64,000 nucleotides of DNA from Nematostella vectensis (lineage: Eukaryota; Cnidaria; Anthozoa; Actiniaria; Edwardsiidae). Where the stretch lies: positions 4,410,437-4,474,436 of the forward strand of contig NC_064048.1 of assembly GCF_932526225.1 (NCBI RefSeq), written 5' to 3'. Position 1 is the stretch's first letter; each line of letters opens with the position of its first letter. The notes under the pieces are model-generated. The model saw only the letters and a list, made by a program, of their open reading frames with translations, made no database searches and had not been told where the DNA came from. A program made the translations under genes and the position numbers. Positions 1-14,500 of the stretch are shown in pieces.

Positions 1-2383
1 ATACAACAACAAAAAGTCAACTCCGATATTGGAACATCCCCTAGATAATACAACAGAAAAAGTCAACTCCAACAATGGAACATCCCCTAGATAATACAAC
101 AGAAAAAGTCAACTCCGACATTGGAATATCCCCTAGATAATACAACAGAAAAAGTCAACTCCAACAATGGAACATCCCCTAGATAATACAACAGAAAAAG
201 TCAACTCCAACAATGGAACATCCTCTAGATAATACAACAGAAAAAGTCAACTCCGACATTGGAATATCCTCTAGATAATACAACAGAAAAAAGTCAATTT
301 CGACATGAGAATATCACCTAGATAATACAACAAAAAAAGTCAACTCCGATATTGGAACATCCCCTAGATAATACAACAGAAAAAGTCAACTCCGACATTG
401 GAATATCCCCTAGATAATACAACAGAAAAAGTTAACTCCAACAATGGAATATCCCCTAGATAATACAACAAAAAAAGTCAACTCCGATATTGGAACATCC
501 CCTAGATAATACAACAGAAAAAGTCAACTCCGACATTGGAATATCCCCTAGATAATACAACAGAAAAAGTCAACTCCAACATGGGAACATCCCCTAGATA
601 ATACAACAGAAAAAGTCAACTCCGACATGGGAACATCCCCTAGATAATACAACAGAAAAAGTCAACTCCGATATTGGAACAACCCCTAGATAATACAACA
701 GAAAAAGTTAACTCCGACATGGGAACATCCCCTAGATAATACAACAGAAAAAGTCAACTCCGATATTGGAACATCCCCTAGATAATACAACAGAAAAAGT
801 CAACTCCGACATTGGAATATCCCCTAGATAATACAACAGAAAAAGTTAACTCCAACAATGGAATATCCCCTAGATAATACAACAAAAAAAGTCAACTCCG
901 ATATTGGAACATCCCCTAGATAATACAACAGAAAAAGTCAACTCCAACATGGGAATATCCCCTAGATAATACAACAGAAAAAGTCAACTCCGACATGGGA
1001 ACATCCCCTAGATAATACAACAGAAAAAGTCAACTCCAACATGGGAACATCCCCTAAATAATACAACAGAAAAAGTCAACTCCAACATGGGAATATCCCC
1101 TAGATAATACAACATGGGAACATCCCCTAGATAATACAACAGAAAAAGTCAACTCCGACATGGGAATATCCCCTAGATAATACAACAGAAAAAGTCAACT
1201 CCAACAATGGAACATCCCCTAGATAATACAACAGAAAAAGTCAACTCCGACAATGGAACATCCCCTAGATAATACAACAGAAAAAAGTCAATTTCGACAT
1301 GAGAATATCCCCTAGATAATACAACAAAAAAAAGTCAACTCCGATATTGGAACATCCCCTAGATAATACAACAGAAAAAGTCAACTCCAACAATGGAACA
1401 TCCCCTAGATAATACAACAGAAAAAGTCAACTCCGACATTGGAATATCCCCTAGATAATACAACAGAAAAAGTCAACTCCAACAATGGAACATCCCCTAG
1501 ATAATACAACAGAAAAAGTCAACTCCAACAATGGAACATCCTCTAGATAATACAACAGAAAAAGTCAACTCCAACATGGGAACATCCCCTAAATAATACA
1601 ACAGAAAAAGTCAACTCCAACATGGGAATATCCCCTAGATAATACAACATGGGAACATCCCCTAGATAATACAACAGAAAAAGTCAACTCCGACATGGGA
1701 ATATCCCCTAGATAATACAACAGAAAAAGTCAACTCCAACAATGGAACCTTCCCTAGATAATACAACAGAAAAAGTCAACTCCGACATGGGAACATCCCC
1801 TAGAAAATACAACAGAAAAAGTCAACTCCAACATGGGAACATCCCCTAGATAATACAACAGAAAAAGTCAACTCCGACATCGGAATATCCCCTAGATAAT
1901 ACAACAGAAAAAGTCAACTCCAACATGGGAATATCCCCTAGATAATACAACAGAAAAAGTCAACTCCGACATGGGAACATCCCCTAGATAATACAACAGA
2001 AAAAGTCAACTCTAACATGGGAATATCCCCTAGATAATACAACAGAAAAAGTCAACTCCAACATTGGAACATCACCTAGATAATACAACAAAAAAAAGTC
2101 AACTCCAATATGGGAATGGGAACATCCCCTAAATAATACAACAGAAAAAGTCAACTCCGACATGGGAATATCCCCTAGATAATACAACAGAAAAAGTCAA
2201 CTCCGACATGGGAACATCCCCTAGATAATACAACAGAAAAAGTCAACTCCGACATGGGAACATCCCCTAGATAATACAACAGAAAAAGTCAACTCCGATA
2301 TTGGAACATCTCCTAGATAATACAACAGAAAAAGTCAACTCCAACAATGGAACATCCCCTAGATAATACAACAGAAAAAGTCA
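1..2383. repeat. 47-bp minisatellite, ACC intron (about 50 copies)
   Basis: Tandem array of a 47 bp unit with core ctagataatacaacag and aaaaagtcaactccgac, running past the window start. Copies differ by a few substitutions and some are truncated (for example near 1110 and 1640). It lies in the ACC intron after the exon ending at 2531. On the gene strand each unit has a T-rich run ending in tattatctag followed by GGG, which resembles a 3' splice site. Confidence 0.97.
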
Positions 2384-2530
2384 CGTCATGCAGCAAACAA
2401 TACCCACCAGCAAAGCGACCGTGTAATATTGTGGTGAGAGAAAAACGAAGTTTTCATTTCATTCTATCTCGACCGATATTAATTTGTAGATTGTCTGGAG
2501 TACGTTAAAATCGTTAGATATAATCCTTAC

Positions 2531-5500
2531 ATGACAATCGCAGATGTGGTAGGTGATGCGACGGATTGCTTTCTCTTTTAAAACGTCTTTCTGCAGGTTT
2601 AAACAAATAAAACGTGAATCAACAGTCTGAAACTTGAAATGTAACCACACAGAGTATTCAAGCAAGTGGGGGGAAGGACTCGATTTGGTTAACCGCTGAA
2701 CATCAATTCGACCCAGTTGAAATCATCTTCGGTATTCAAAGTTATTAATTTTGGGGTGTGTTTGGATAAAAAAAGTTTTACGATTGAAGTAGTGTCCTAC
2801 TAAGGGGCTATTAAGGCCATCTTAACATCATTGTTCCTTAAAGTCAGTAAATTACCGCTCTAAACCAACCGTGCATTATTCTCGAAACACGCCCCTGATT
2901 GTACAATAACATTGGTGGCGCAGTTGGCAAATAGCTGCTCTGCAGTGCCAGTGTTCTCTAAAAATAAACAGGCCTCGCTGGATTCTTTTCAATCTAGCAA
3001 AATGGACTGCCAACAAGGGACTAACCCACCTTTGACTTGGTGAATTCGTACACCCTCTGCTTGCATTCTTCTAGCTTCTTGTGCTTGGCACTGATTTTAA
3101 GGGCGATGTTGATAATGTGGATGGGCTCTTCTTCTAGCCTTGAGTCCTGGCGACAAAAGAATGAATATAGGCATCATTTAATAATTAAGTTGTGTCTTCC
3201 TAGGACAAGCCCCGATTTTGCGTCAGGCTTTTGCTGTGTCGAACCTGAGTATTTGGACTGTATCAATCAGTTAAAATCAGTTTTAACCGTAAGGGATAGC
3301 ACTTTGGGTATGATCAACAGCAATTCCTACCACTAAAAGATAGCACATTAGTCGATAGCACATTGGTCGAAGAAATATCTATAATTCTAAAAACCAAACA
3401 CATTTCAGTTTTCCTGAATTGCGGTCCTTAAGACGCTACCATCGAGCACATTTTCTGGCTACAATCCAGTTGTTATTAAGATGTGATGATTTACATAAGG
3501 CAAGAAGCCAGTTTAGAAAACTTTGCCGCGTTTGGAAACTCGATTCGCAGAAATCTTTTTTTTCGCTGCCTGGAAAAAAAATTTCAAAATGGAAGCCATG
3601 TTTGAATTCTGTCAACCGACGCCGGTCCATTGCTTGGGCGCGCACCTTTAATTGGTCGAGCTCGAGAGGTGGACCAATCACATCTCACCATTGACCAAGT
3701 TCGTCCTCTATATTTTCCGCGAGTAAACGTTAGATGAAAATACCCCTGGGCCGGGTTCCTAAATATCAGGTTAACGCTAGTCCAGGAAAAAATGGCTTTT
3801 TTATTCAATCAAATGTTGAGAGCATATTTATCAGTGGGTTAGCGCTAACCTGATTTCTAGGAACCGGCCCCTAGGTTTCCGAGAATGGCTTTGTGAAGGT
3901 CTCACCTTTTTCTTCTCAGTAAAGGTGAAATCAGTTCGGCGGTAGCCCTGCATGGGGGAGAACGGCGGCGTCACTTCTGGAGGCTGGAAGCGACTCATGA
4001 TTTCATCAAAGTTCCTTGAGACGAAAAACGAAACAACAGCAGTAATGTTTCGTGCACACTAGTGACATATAGACATAATGATATAGGCGCATGCACCCTA
4101 ATGTTCATATGTTCAGGTGTGAATGGTTCGACATTTTGACATAAGCCCAACATAACGACATGAACATAAAGACATAAGAGGAAAAAAAACATGTTTTTCG
4201 TTATGTCTGGCTTAAAAGAGTGCGCGCGTCTATGTTGTTATGTCGTTATGTCACTAGTGTGCACTAGGCATAAGGGAAACCGCATTTGGTTGAAAGAGTG
4301 TATTTCAGGAGGTTTTTAGTATACGTCAATCAAAGAACGGGTAAATCTTTACAAAGGAGTAGATATCAATCTAAACAATGGCATAACCTTATAGGAGTAT
4401 ATGTCAATCAAAGTAACGGCTTATACTTATTAGGGGTATTTTTCAATAAAAGTGATGGCATAACCTTATAAAGGGTACCTGCCAATCAAAGTAAGACTTA
4501 TCCTTATAAGGAGTATCTGTCAATCGAAGTAACAGCTAATCCTTATAGGGGTATCAATCAAAGAAATGGCTCATTCTAATAAGGGGTATCTGTCAATCAA
4601 AGTAACTGCTTATCTTTATAGGGGGTATCTGTCAATCAAAGTAACGGCTTATCCTTATAAGGGGTATCTGTCAATCAAAGTAACAACTTACCCTTATGGG
4701 GTATATATCAAACAAAAATGGCTCATTCTAATAAGGGGTATCTGTCAATCAAAGAAACGGCTTATCCTTATATGGGGTATCTGTCAATCAAAGTAACGGC
4801 TTATCCTTATATGGGGTATCTTATATGGGGCTCGCTAATATCTAAATTTCATATCTTCTAAATTTCTTTAAAATTTGGAATTAAGCTTTTGGTCAGAGGA
4901 ACCCCTTGTTTGCGGAATCTTGAGCTTATATATTAAGAATTGGAAAATTTCATGCCATTTTTTTGCTGTCCTGTCAATCAAAGTAACGGCCTATCCTTAT
5001 ACGGGGTATCTGTCAATCAAAGTAATTATCTATCCTTATACGGGGTATCTGTCAATCAAAGTAATTATCTATCCTTATAAGGGGTATCTTTCAATCCAAG
5101 TAATTATCTATCCTTATACGGGGTATCTGTCAATCAAAGTAATTATCCATTCTTCTACGGGGTATCTGTCAATCAAAGTAATTATCTATCCTTATAAGGG
5201 GTATCTTTCAATCCAAGTAGTGGTATATCCTTATATGGCTAACTGTCAATTACAAAACACTTATATTTCCTGATTGTTCCCTGTCGGTCTTATAAGGGGT
5301 CACAAATGGTCCACTCACCTCTCAAACTCGTCCATGGAGTTGAAGGCTGCCATGACTCCCGTGCGTGTACACACATATGGCTGGTTGGCGAGGTCAAAAA
5401 GATCATCACTTAGGCTCCGTACCTACATTGCATTGTCATGGATACAAGCGGTTATGTGAGGCTTTATCTTGCCGTTGCGCCATCAGTGCTTATCGTTTCG

Positions 5501-8500
5501 TGCTGACGTGAGGTTACACAGTGTGTTTAGGGTCTGTGCTGACAATAGATTATGCCAAGTCTGTTTATCGTCAAGCGCTGACAAGTGAGGTTACACAGTG
5601 TGTTTAGGGTCTGTGCTGACAATAGATTATGCCAAGTCTGTTTATCATCAAGCGCTGACAAGTGAGGTTACACAGTGTGTTTAGTTTCTGTGCTGACAAG
5701 AGATTATGCCAAGTCTGTTTATCGTCAAGCGCTTACATTAGGTTACGGCGCCAAGTGCGCTCAAAGCCTGCGCTGACATGCAGGAGGCAGGTAGTTATAG
5801 CTCAAGCTTAGAAGCAAGTTAGCACTTCATTAATCAGCAGATAAACCTAACATCGCGTGTTTACTTCTTTTTCTGGTATTAAAATTATCATGCGATCTTT
5901 CATCCTTTCGCCTGTTTACTTTTCCTTTTGTTTTGCAACAACTGTTCTTCACTGCATTTTCGTATAATTACATAACTACCACTCCATTGTTAAAGCTGTA
6001 AAGCCAGCGGTACGCTAAAATTACGTCGTTTAAAATTATCTTTATTTGCATGTAACACAAATAATTAGTTGACGTAACAGCGTCAACAATAATCAACAAC
6101 AAATCAATTTCAATCATATCAGCCAGTCAATTGACTCGTGAAACATTCAGTTGATGGACAGGCGGGATTTCTCTTTAATAGAAGAATAGGGAAATCGCAA
6201 TTGGTTTAGAGAGTATTTTCAGGTTTTTGGTTAACGTCAATCAAAGTAATGGTAAATCCTTATAAGGAGTATAAGCAAAATAGCACAATTGACTCGTCAA
6301 ACACTAAGTTGATGGACAGGCGGGATTTCTCTTTAATAGCTTCGGTTACCGGGTCTTTAACTTACCCTTGGCATCGAAAGTATTGTCTTGCTAGATGGAA
6401 CTTTCTGGAGAGATCTAGAATAATAAGGTGTCAAGCAGACAGCGGAAGGACAGCGATGGGAAGTAAAGAAGGATATACCTGTTTGGATGTGAGGATGGCA
6501 AGCTAAACTGGAACTCGACAATAAAGACATTCTCATTCAGCTGAAACAAAAAAAAAGGTAAGAGAACTAAGAAAAAAAATACAATTACATGTAATTGTAT
6601 CCCCTTTATCAATGAAATAAATACAAAAAGACCAAATTGTTGTGATCGTGAACAAGAAGAATTTTTGGTGTATTGTATTCCCTTTATCAATGGAATTTAC
6701 TCCTAATAAATGCTTGAAAGCCGTAATAACTTGTGGTCTCACAAGTGAAGGAAAAGAATGTGAAAGATCTTTCTTTAGAAACTAAGAGTCAGATTACTTG
6801 GATTGTAGGGTCATTATGTACTTGCATTTTCAGTCCTAGTCTGCAAACCCTCCTCAAAAAAATTCAACTGCTCATCTGCTTTCTGGCTTCTTTCATTCAA
6901 ACTAACGGAATATATGGAGCCTTTTGATTGGTCAGAGCCTTGCTAAAAGGCGGCGTAATTGGAAGCCAGTGCTGTTCAATGAAAACGCTTTAAAGCCGCA
7001 TTGTCACCAGTTCACTTCCGTAGGTCCGACGGAAACCTCGACCGTTAAAAGACAAAAGAATCTATTAGAATCCGAGATATTTAACAGGCCATCCGCTCTA
7101 AATTATCAATCACTTCCTCAAAGAAACTTCCAATAGACACACTGCTTTCAATATTTTGAAATATTTTTCGCGTTTTCCGTTAAAAATCATCGGAGATTGT
7201 TACGTAATCGACCGGAAGTAAACTGGTGACAATGCGGCTTTAAAGATTTCAACTGACTAAACAGAAGACGATTTAGGTGTTGTAAATCGGCGGTGAGAGT
7301 TCGCAGAATATTGAAAAAATTCAGTACAAGTCACATGATCGTGCAGCATCTTACCATTTCGTGGTAGAGTGTCGTAAGTTCGTACGCCTGGTAACTCCGC
7401 CGGACATAGACCTAAGTAAACAGAATATGGCTCAAAACAACCAGGACAACGCTTTGCACCAGATAGTGTTTGATTTTTGTAAAGCTTGCTTAAGTGGTCG
7501 CCCTTGGGACGACGCGGGACGAGGCTGGGCCCCGGATGTAAAAAAAAACCTTACAAACATTTTTATATATACATAGCTTACTGTTGTTGGTTGCACTGCC
7601 CGCCACAGGATTTGGGTTTAAAGTCCGTGAATCCTACTTGCGTGACACTGTTGTTTTGTTTTTGTTTTGAATGTGTAGAACTCCCATCATTTTGAAAAAT
7701 ATAACTTACCCAGCATTGTTTGATATCGTAGAAATAAATCGAGTCGAATTTATTGTAGGATGGATTGAACTTCAGCATGATTCAAACGGATTTAATTCAC
7801 ATGCATGGGGTTTTCATAGCCTACAAAACCACGTGTCACGCAAATCGGTTCGACTTTTGCTTTGTGTGTTTTGTTCAGACGTCTGTATCATTTCGTGTCT
7901 GTATGTTGATTGAGTTTTTGACGAAAAGATTGAGTAGAAAAAGAAGTATCTGTTGTAGCAGGCCCGAACCCCGAAACAGACAGCATCAATACTAACCTCA
8001 AGTGCTGCCTTTCTGACTGCTTCATTTTTGTGATAAAAAAAGCTTGGTAACACGTCAAAGATTGCCGTCTCGGAGTAAATCAGTTTCTGCAATAAAATCG
8101 GTGGTTATGTTTTCAAAAGAGGAAGTGGCTAACACATCAAATATTCAGTATCTCTATATAGGAAATGTTTTGACAGCCATTTTCACAAAACGTGGCCACA
8201 AACATTGACTTTCAAGATACTATCTCAGAGATTTGGAAACTTATAGCATGTTCTGGTCTTGGCATTCCAAATTCATATATTCATCGGATAGATGAAGAGT
8301 TTTTTAATCAACTTGGATAGTTATTTTTTTTTTTCCATAATTTAAATTGTTTTCGAGCATTTTGAAAAAAAAAAACATTTTTCAGCAGTGCAAATGCACA
8401 GCAAGCTATCCCAAAGAGTCCACTGACCTGAAGTGACTCAGGCGAGAACTGGCTTCCCATTATGTCAACGGCAGAGAGGAAGAGGGACTCGATTTGATTG

Positions 8501-11500
8501 TGTCTTCGCTCGTAGGATGGCTGCTGTGACGCCAATAGAGCCTGGGGAAACCAATGTATTAGATTTATGTTACAAGAAACATAGGAAAAGAAAATACATA
8601 ACTGTCATTAGCTATCTTGCTCGTAGTGCACTCAGTATGTCTCCGTTTTCTAGCTCGGGGTGCACTTGCCCCACTTGTCACGCTCAGGGTACACATATCA
8701 CTATACCTCATGTCTAACCTGTCTCGCTCAAGAGTACACCCATCTCTAAGTCTTACCTGTCTCTGTCGGAGTACACCCATCACTATGTCTTACCTGTCTC
8801 GGAGTACACCCATCGCTATGTCTTACCTGTCTCGGAGTACACCCATCACTATGTCTTACCTGTCTCGGAGTACACCCATCACTATGTCTCACCTGTCTCG
8901 CTCAGAGTACACTCATCACTATGTCTTACCTGTCTCTCTCAGAGTACACTTATCACTAAGTCTCACCTGTCTCACTTAGAGTACACTCATCACTATGTCT
9001 CACCTGTCTCTCTCAGAGTACACTCATCACTATGTCTTACCTGTCTCTCTTAGAGTACACTTATCACTAAGTCTCACCTGTCTCTCTCGGAGTACACTAA
9101 TCACTATGTCTCACCTGTCTCAGAGCACACCCATCACTATGTCTCACCTGTCTCTCTCAGAGTACACTCATCACTATGTCTCACCTGTCTCAGAGTACAC
9201 CCATCACTATCTCTCACCTGTCTCTCTCAGAGTACACTCATCACTATGTCTCACCTGTCTCGCTCAGAGTACACTCATCACTATGTCTCACCTGTCTCAG
9301 AGTACACCCATCACTATGTCTCACCTGTCTCGGAGTACACCCATCTCTAAGTCTTACCTGTCTCTTTCGGAGTACACCCATCACCACGGCTCACCTGTCT
9401 CAATCAGAGTACACCCATCACTATGTCTCACCTGCCTCGCTCGGAATACAAACGTCACTATGTCTTACCTGTCTCGGAGTACACTCATCACTATGTCTCA
9501 CCTGTCTCAGAGTACACCCATCACTATGTCTCACCTGTCTCTCTCAGAGTACACCCATCACTATGTCTGACCTGTCTCTCTCGGAGTACACTCATCACTA
9601 TGTCTCAACTGTCTCGGAGAACACCCATCACTATGTCTCACCTGTCTCTCTCGGAGTACACCCATCACTATGTCTCACCTGTCTCGCTCAGAGTACACTC
9701 ATCACTATGTCTCACCTGTCTCACTCAGAGTACACCAATCACTATGTCTCACCTGTCTCTCTCAGAGTACAATCATCACTATGTCTCACCTGTCTCACTC
9801 AGAGTACACCCATCACTATGTCTCACCTGTCTCGCTCGGAGTACACTCATCACTATGTCTCACCTGTCTCTCTCGGAGTACACCCATCACTATGTCTCAC
9901 CTGTCTCACTCAGAGTACACCCATCACTATGTCTCACCTGTCTCACTCAGAGTACACCCATCACAATGTCTCACCTGTCTCGCTCGGAGTACACTCATCA
10001 CTATGTGTCACCTGTCTCACTCAGAGTACACTCATCACTATGTCTCGCTCAGAGTACACTCATCACTATGTCTCACCTGTCTCACTCAGAGTACACCCAT
10101 CACTATGTCTCACCTGTCTCACTCAGAGTGCACCCATCACTGTCTCACCTGTGTCTCTCAGAGTACACTCATCACTATGTCTCACCTGTCTCTCTCAGAG
10201 TACACTTATCACTATGTCTCACCTGTCTCACTCAGAGTACACTCATCACCATGTCTCACCTGTCTCGCTCAGAGTACACTCATCACTATGTCTCACCTGT
10301 CTCGCTCAGAGTACACTCATCACTATGTCTCACCTGTCTCGCTCAGAGTACACTCATCACTATGTCTCACCTGTCTCACTCAGAGTACACTCATCACTAT
10401 GTCTCACCTGTCTCACTCAGAGTACACTCATCACTATGTCTCACCTGTCTCACTCAGAGTAAACCCATCACTATGTCTCACCTGTCTCGCTCAGAGTACA
10501 CCCATCACTATGTCTCACCTGTCTCACTCAGAGTACACCCATCACTATGTCTCACCTGTCTCTCTCAGAGTGCACCCATCACTATGTCTCACCTGTCTCA
10601 CTCAGAGTGCACCCATCACTATGTCTCACCTGTCTCACTCAGAGTACACCCATCACTATGTCTCACCTGTCTCACTCAGAGTACACTCATCACTATGTCT
10701 CACCTGTCTCGCTCAGAGTACACCCATCACTATGTCTCACCTGTCTCACTCAGAGTGCACCCATCACTATGTCTCACCTGTGTCGCTCAGAGTGTACCCA
10801 TCACTATGTCTCACCTGTCTCACTCAGAGTACACCCATCACTAAGTCTCACCTGTCTCGCTCAGAGTACACCCATCACTATGTCTCGCCTGTCTCGCTCA
10901 GAGTACACCCATCACTACGGCTCACCTGTCTCAATCAGAGTACACCCATCACTATGTCTCACCTGTCTCGCTTAGAGTACACCCATCACTATGTCTCACC
11001 TGTCTCGCTCGGAATACAAACGTCACTATGTCTTACCTGTCTCGGAGTACACACATCACTATGTCTCACCTGTCTCGGAGTACACCCATCACTATGTCTC
11101 ACCTGTCTCGCTCAGAGTACACTCATCACTATGTCTCACCTGTCTCACTCAGAGTACACCCATCACTATGTCTCACCAGTCTCACTCAGAGTACACCCAT
11201 CACTATTTCTCACCTGTCTCACTCAGAGTACACTCATCACTATGTCTCACCTGTCTCACTCAGAGTACACCCATCACTATGTCTCACCAGTCTCACTCAG
11301 AGTACACCCATCACTATGTCTTACCTGTCTCACTCAGAGTGCACCCATCACTATGTCTTACCTGTCTCGCTTAGAGTACACCCATCACTATGTCTTACCT
11401 GTCTCGCTCAGAGTGTACCCATCACTATGTCTCACCTGTCTCACTCAGAGTACACCCATCACTAAGTCTCACCTGTCTCGCTCAGAGTACACCCATCACT

Positions 11501-14500
11501 ATGTCTCGCCTGTCTCGCTCAGAGTACACCCATCACTACGGCTCACCTGTCTCAATCAGAGTACACCCATCACTATGTCTCACCTGTCTCGCTTAGAGTA
11601 CACCCATCACTATGTCTCACCTGTCTCGCTCGGAATACAAACGTCACTATGTCTTACCTGTCTCGGAGTACACACATCACTATGTCTCACCTGTCTCGGA
11701 GTACACCCATCACTATGTCTCACCTGTCTCGCTCAGAGTACACCCATCACTATGTCTCACCTGTCTCGCTCAGGGTACACCCATCACTACGGCTCACCTG
11801 TCTCAATCAGAGTACACCCATCACTAGGTCTCACCTGTCTCGCTTAGAGTACACCCATCACTATGTCTCACCTGTCTCGCTCGGAATACAAACGTCACTA
11901 TGTCTTACCTGTCTCGGAGTACACACATCACTATGTCTCACCTGTCTCGGAGTACACCCATCACTATGTCTCACCTGTCTCGCTCAGAGTACACCCATCA
12001 CTATGTCTTACCTGTCTCTCTCAGAGTACACCCATCACTATGTCTCACCTGTCTCACTCAGAGTACACCCATCACTATGTCTCACCTGTCTCTCTCAGAG
12101 TACACTCATCACTATGTCTCACCTGTCTCACTCAGAGTACACCCATCACTATGTCTCACCTGTCTCTCTCAGAGTACACTCATCACTATGTCTCACCTGT
12201 CTCACTCAGAGTAGACTCATCACTATGTCTCACCTGTCTCGGAGTACACCCATCACTATGTCTTACCTGTCTCGCTTAGAGTACACCCATCACTGTCTCA
12301 CCTGTCTCTCTCAGAGTACACTCATCACTATGTCTCACCTGTCTCGGAGTACACCCATCACTATGTCTTACCTGTCTCGCTTAGAGTACACCCATCACTA
12401 TGTCTCACCTGTCTCTCTCGGAGTGCACCCATCACTATGTCTCACCTGTCTCGCTCAGAGTGCACCCATCACTATGTCTCACCTGTCTCTCTCAGAGTAC
12501 ACTCATCACTATGTCTCACCTGTCTCGCTCAGAGTACACTCATCACTATGTCTCACCTGTCTCACTCAGAGTAGGCTCATCACTATGTCTCACCTGTCTC
12601 GCTCAGAGTACACCCATCACTATGTCTCACCTGTCTCGCTCAGGGTACACCCATCACTACGGCTCACCTGTCTCAATCAGAGTACACCCATCACTAGGTC
12701 TCACCTGTCTCGCTTAGAGTACACCCATCACTATGTCTCACCTGTCTCGCTCGGAATACAAACGTCACTATGTCTTACCTGTCTCGGAGTACACACATCA
12801 CTATGTCTCACCTGTCTCGGAGTACACCCATCACTATGTCTCACCTGTCTCGCTCAGAGTACACTCATCACTATGTTTCACATGTCTCACTCAGAGTACA
12901 CCCATCACTATGTCTCACCTGTCTCACTCAGAGTACACCCATCACTATGTCTCACCTGTCTCTCTCAGAGTACACCCATCACTATGTCTCACCTGTCTCA
13001 CTCAGAGTACACCCATCACTATGTCTCACCAGTCTCAGAGTGCACCCATCACTATGTCTCACCTGTCTCACTCAGAGTACACCCATCACTATGTCTCACC
13101 AGTCTCAGAGTACACCCATCACTATGTCTCACCTGTCTCACTCAGAGTACACTCATCACTATGTCTCACCTGTCTCTCTCAGAGTACACCCATCACTATG
13201 TCTCACCTGTCTCGCTCAGAGTACACCCATCACTATGTCTCACCTGTCTCGCTCAGAGTACACCCATCACTACGGCTCACCTGTCTCAATCAGAGTACAC
13301 CCATCACTATGTCTCACCTGTCTCGCTTAGAGTACACCCATCACTATGTCTCACCTGTCTCGCTCGGAATACAAATGTCACTATGTCTTACCTGTCTCGG
13401 AGTACACACATCACTATGTCTCACCTGTCTCGGAGTACACCCATCACTATGTCTCACCTGTCTCGCTCAGAGTACACCCATCACTATGTCTCACCTGTCT
13501 CGCTCAGAGTACACCCATCACTACGGCTCACCTGTCTCAACCAGAGTACACCCATCACTAGGTCTCACCTGTCTCGCTTTAGAGTACACCCATCACTATG
13601 TCTCACCTGTCTCGCTCGGAATACAAACGTCACTATGTCTTACCTGTCTCGGAGTACACACATCACTATGTCTCACCTGTCTCACTCAGAGTGCACCCAT
13701 CACTATGTCTCACCTGTCTCACTCAGAGTACACCCATCACTGTCTCACCTGTCTCGCTCGGAGTGCAACCTTAGCGTGCTCTTGTCTGTTAAGATGCGTC
13801 AACTCTTGCAAAATACTGTGAAGCTCATCAGACAGACCAGGTTCGTAACCACACAAGCGATCCTAAGGACACAAAGGATGGGGATCGTAATGACACAAGC
13901 GATTCTAAGAACACAAAGGATGGGGATCGTAATGACACAAGCGATCACAAAGCGGTGGGGTCGTTAGACACAAGTGATCCTAATGGCAAAAACAATTGGG
14001 ATCGTATGAACACAAACGATCCTAACAACGAAAAGCATACTCACAATGAGCGTAATGGCGAGCTTGTTCTTCTTAGAGACGTTCACATGAGAGAAGACAG
14101 TCGAGACCACTGACGACAGGTCCTTGCTCTTGCTCTGAGCTCGTAACAATATCACACACTTCTCAAAGTTCCCTTCATTAAAGAGGATCTCGGATTGGAG
14201 GTATTTCCTTAGTAGCGCAAGCACGACGGCTTTAAGGTGACCGCGGACGCCATTACGATACCTGAAAATTTGATGATAGTAACACTGTGTTGTTCAATAA
14301 TTAAAATAGTGGGGGAAGGGAGGGCACAAAACAAGCTTCCAGCTATGTAGTAGCCTGCTTATAAGGCCTAACATAACTGGCTAGATTACCTCATTGTTCT
14401 ATTGTATTTCCGTTCTACAGTTTTGTTTCCTATTGTTTTGTCTGTGGTGCATCAATCCAAGGAGGTGAAATCTTCTGAGAGCTACTACACGACCACAAGC

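Noticed and set aside
1-2383. Possible CRISPR-like repeat array
   Set aside because: Units are contiguous without spacers and the genome is eukaryotic, so this is a minisatellite. The same holds for 41340-44625 and the other arrays.
3419-3808. Overlapping small frames on both strands near 3.4-3.8 kb
   Set aside because: They lie inside an ACC intron. They show no family similarity and run into a MITE-like repeat.
8617-13967. Long overlapping plus-strand open frames (up to about 770 codons) encoding [18 protein letters not shown]-type repeats
   Set aside because: They are translations of the 37-bp minisatellite, which has no stops on that strand. Equivalent frames occur in all three phases, and the region is the antisense of an ACC intron.
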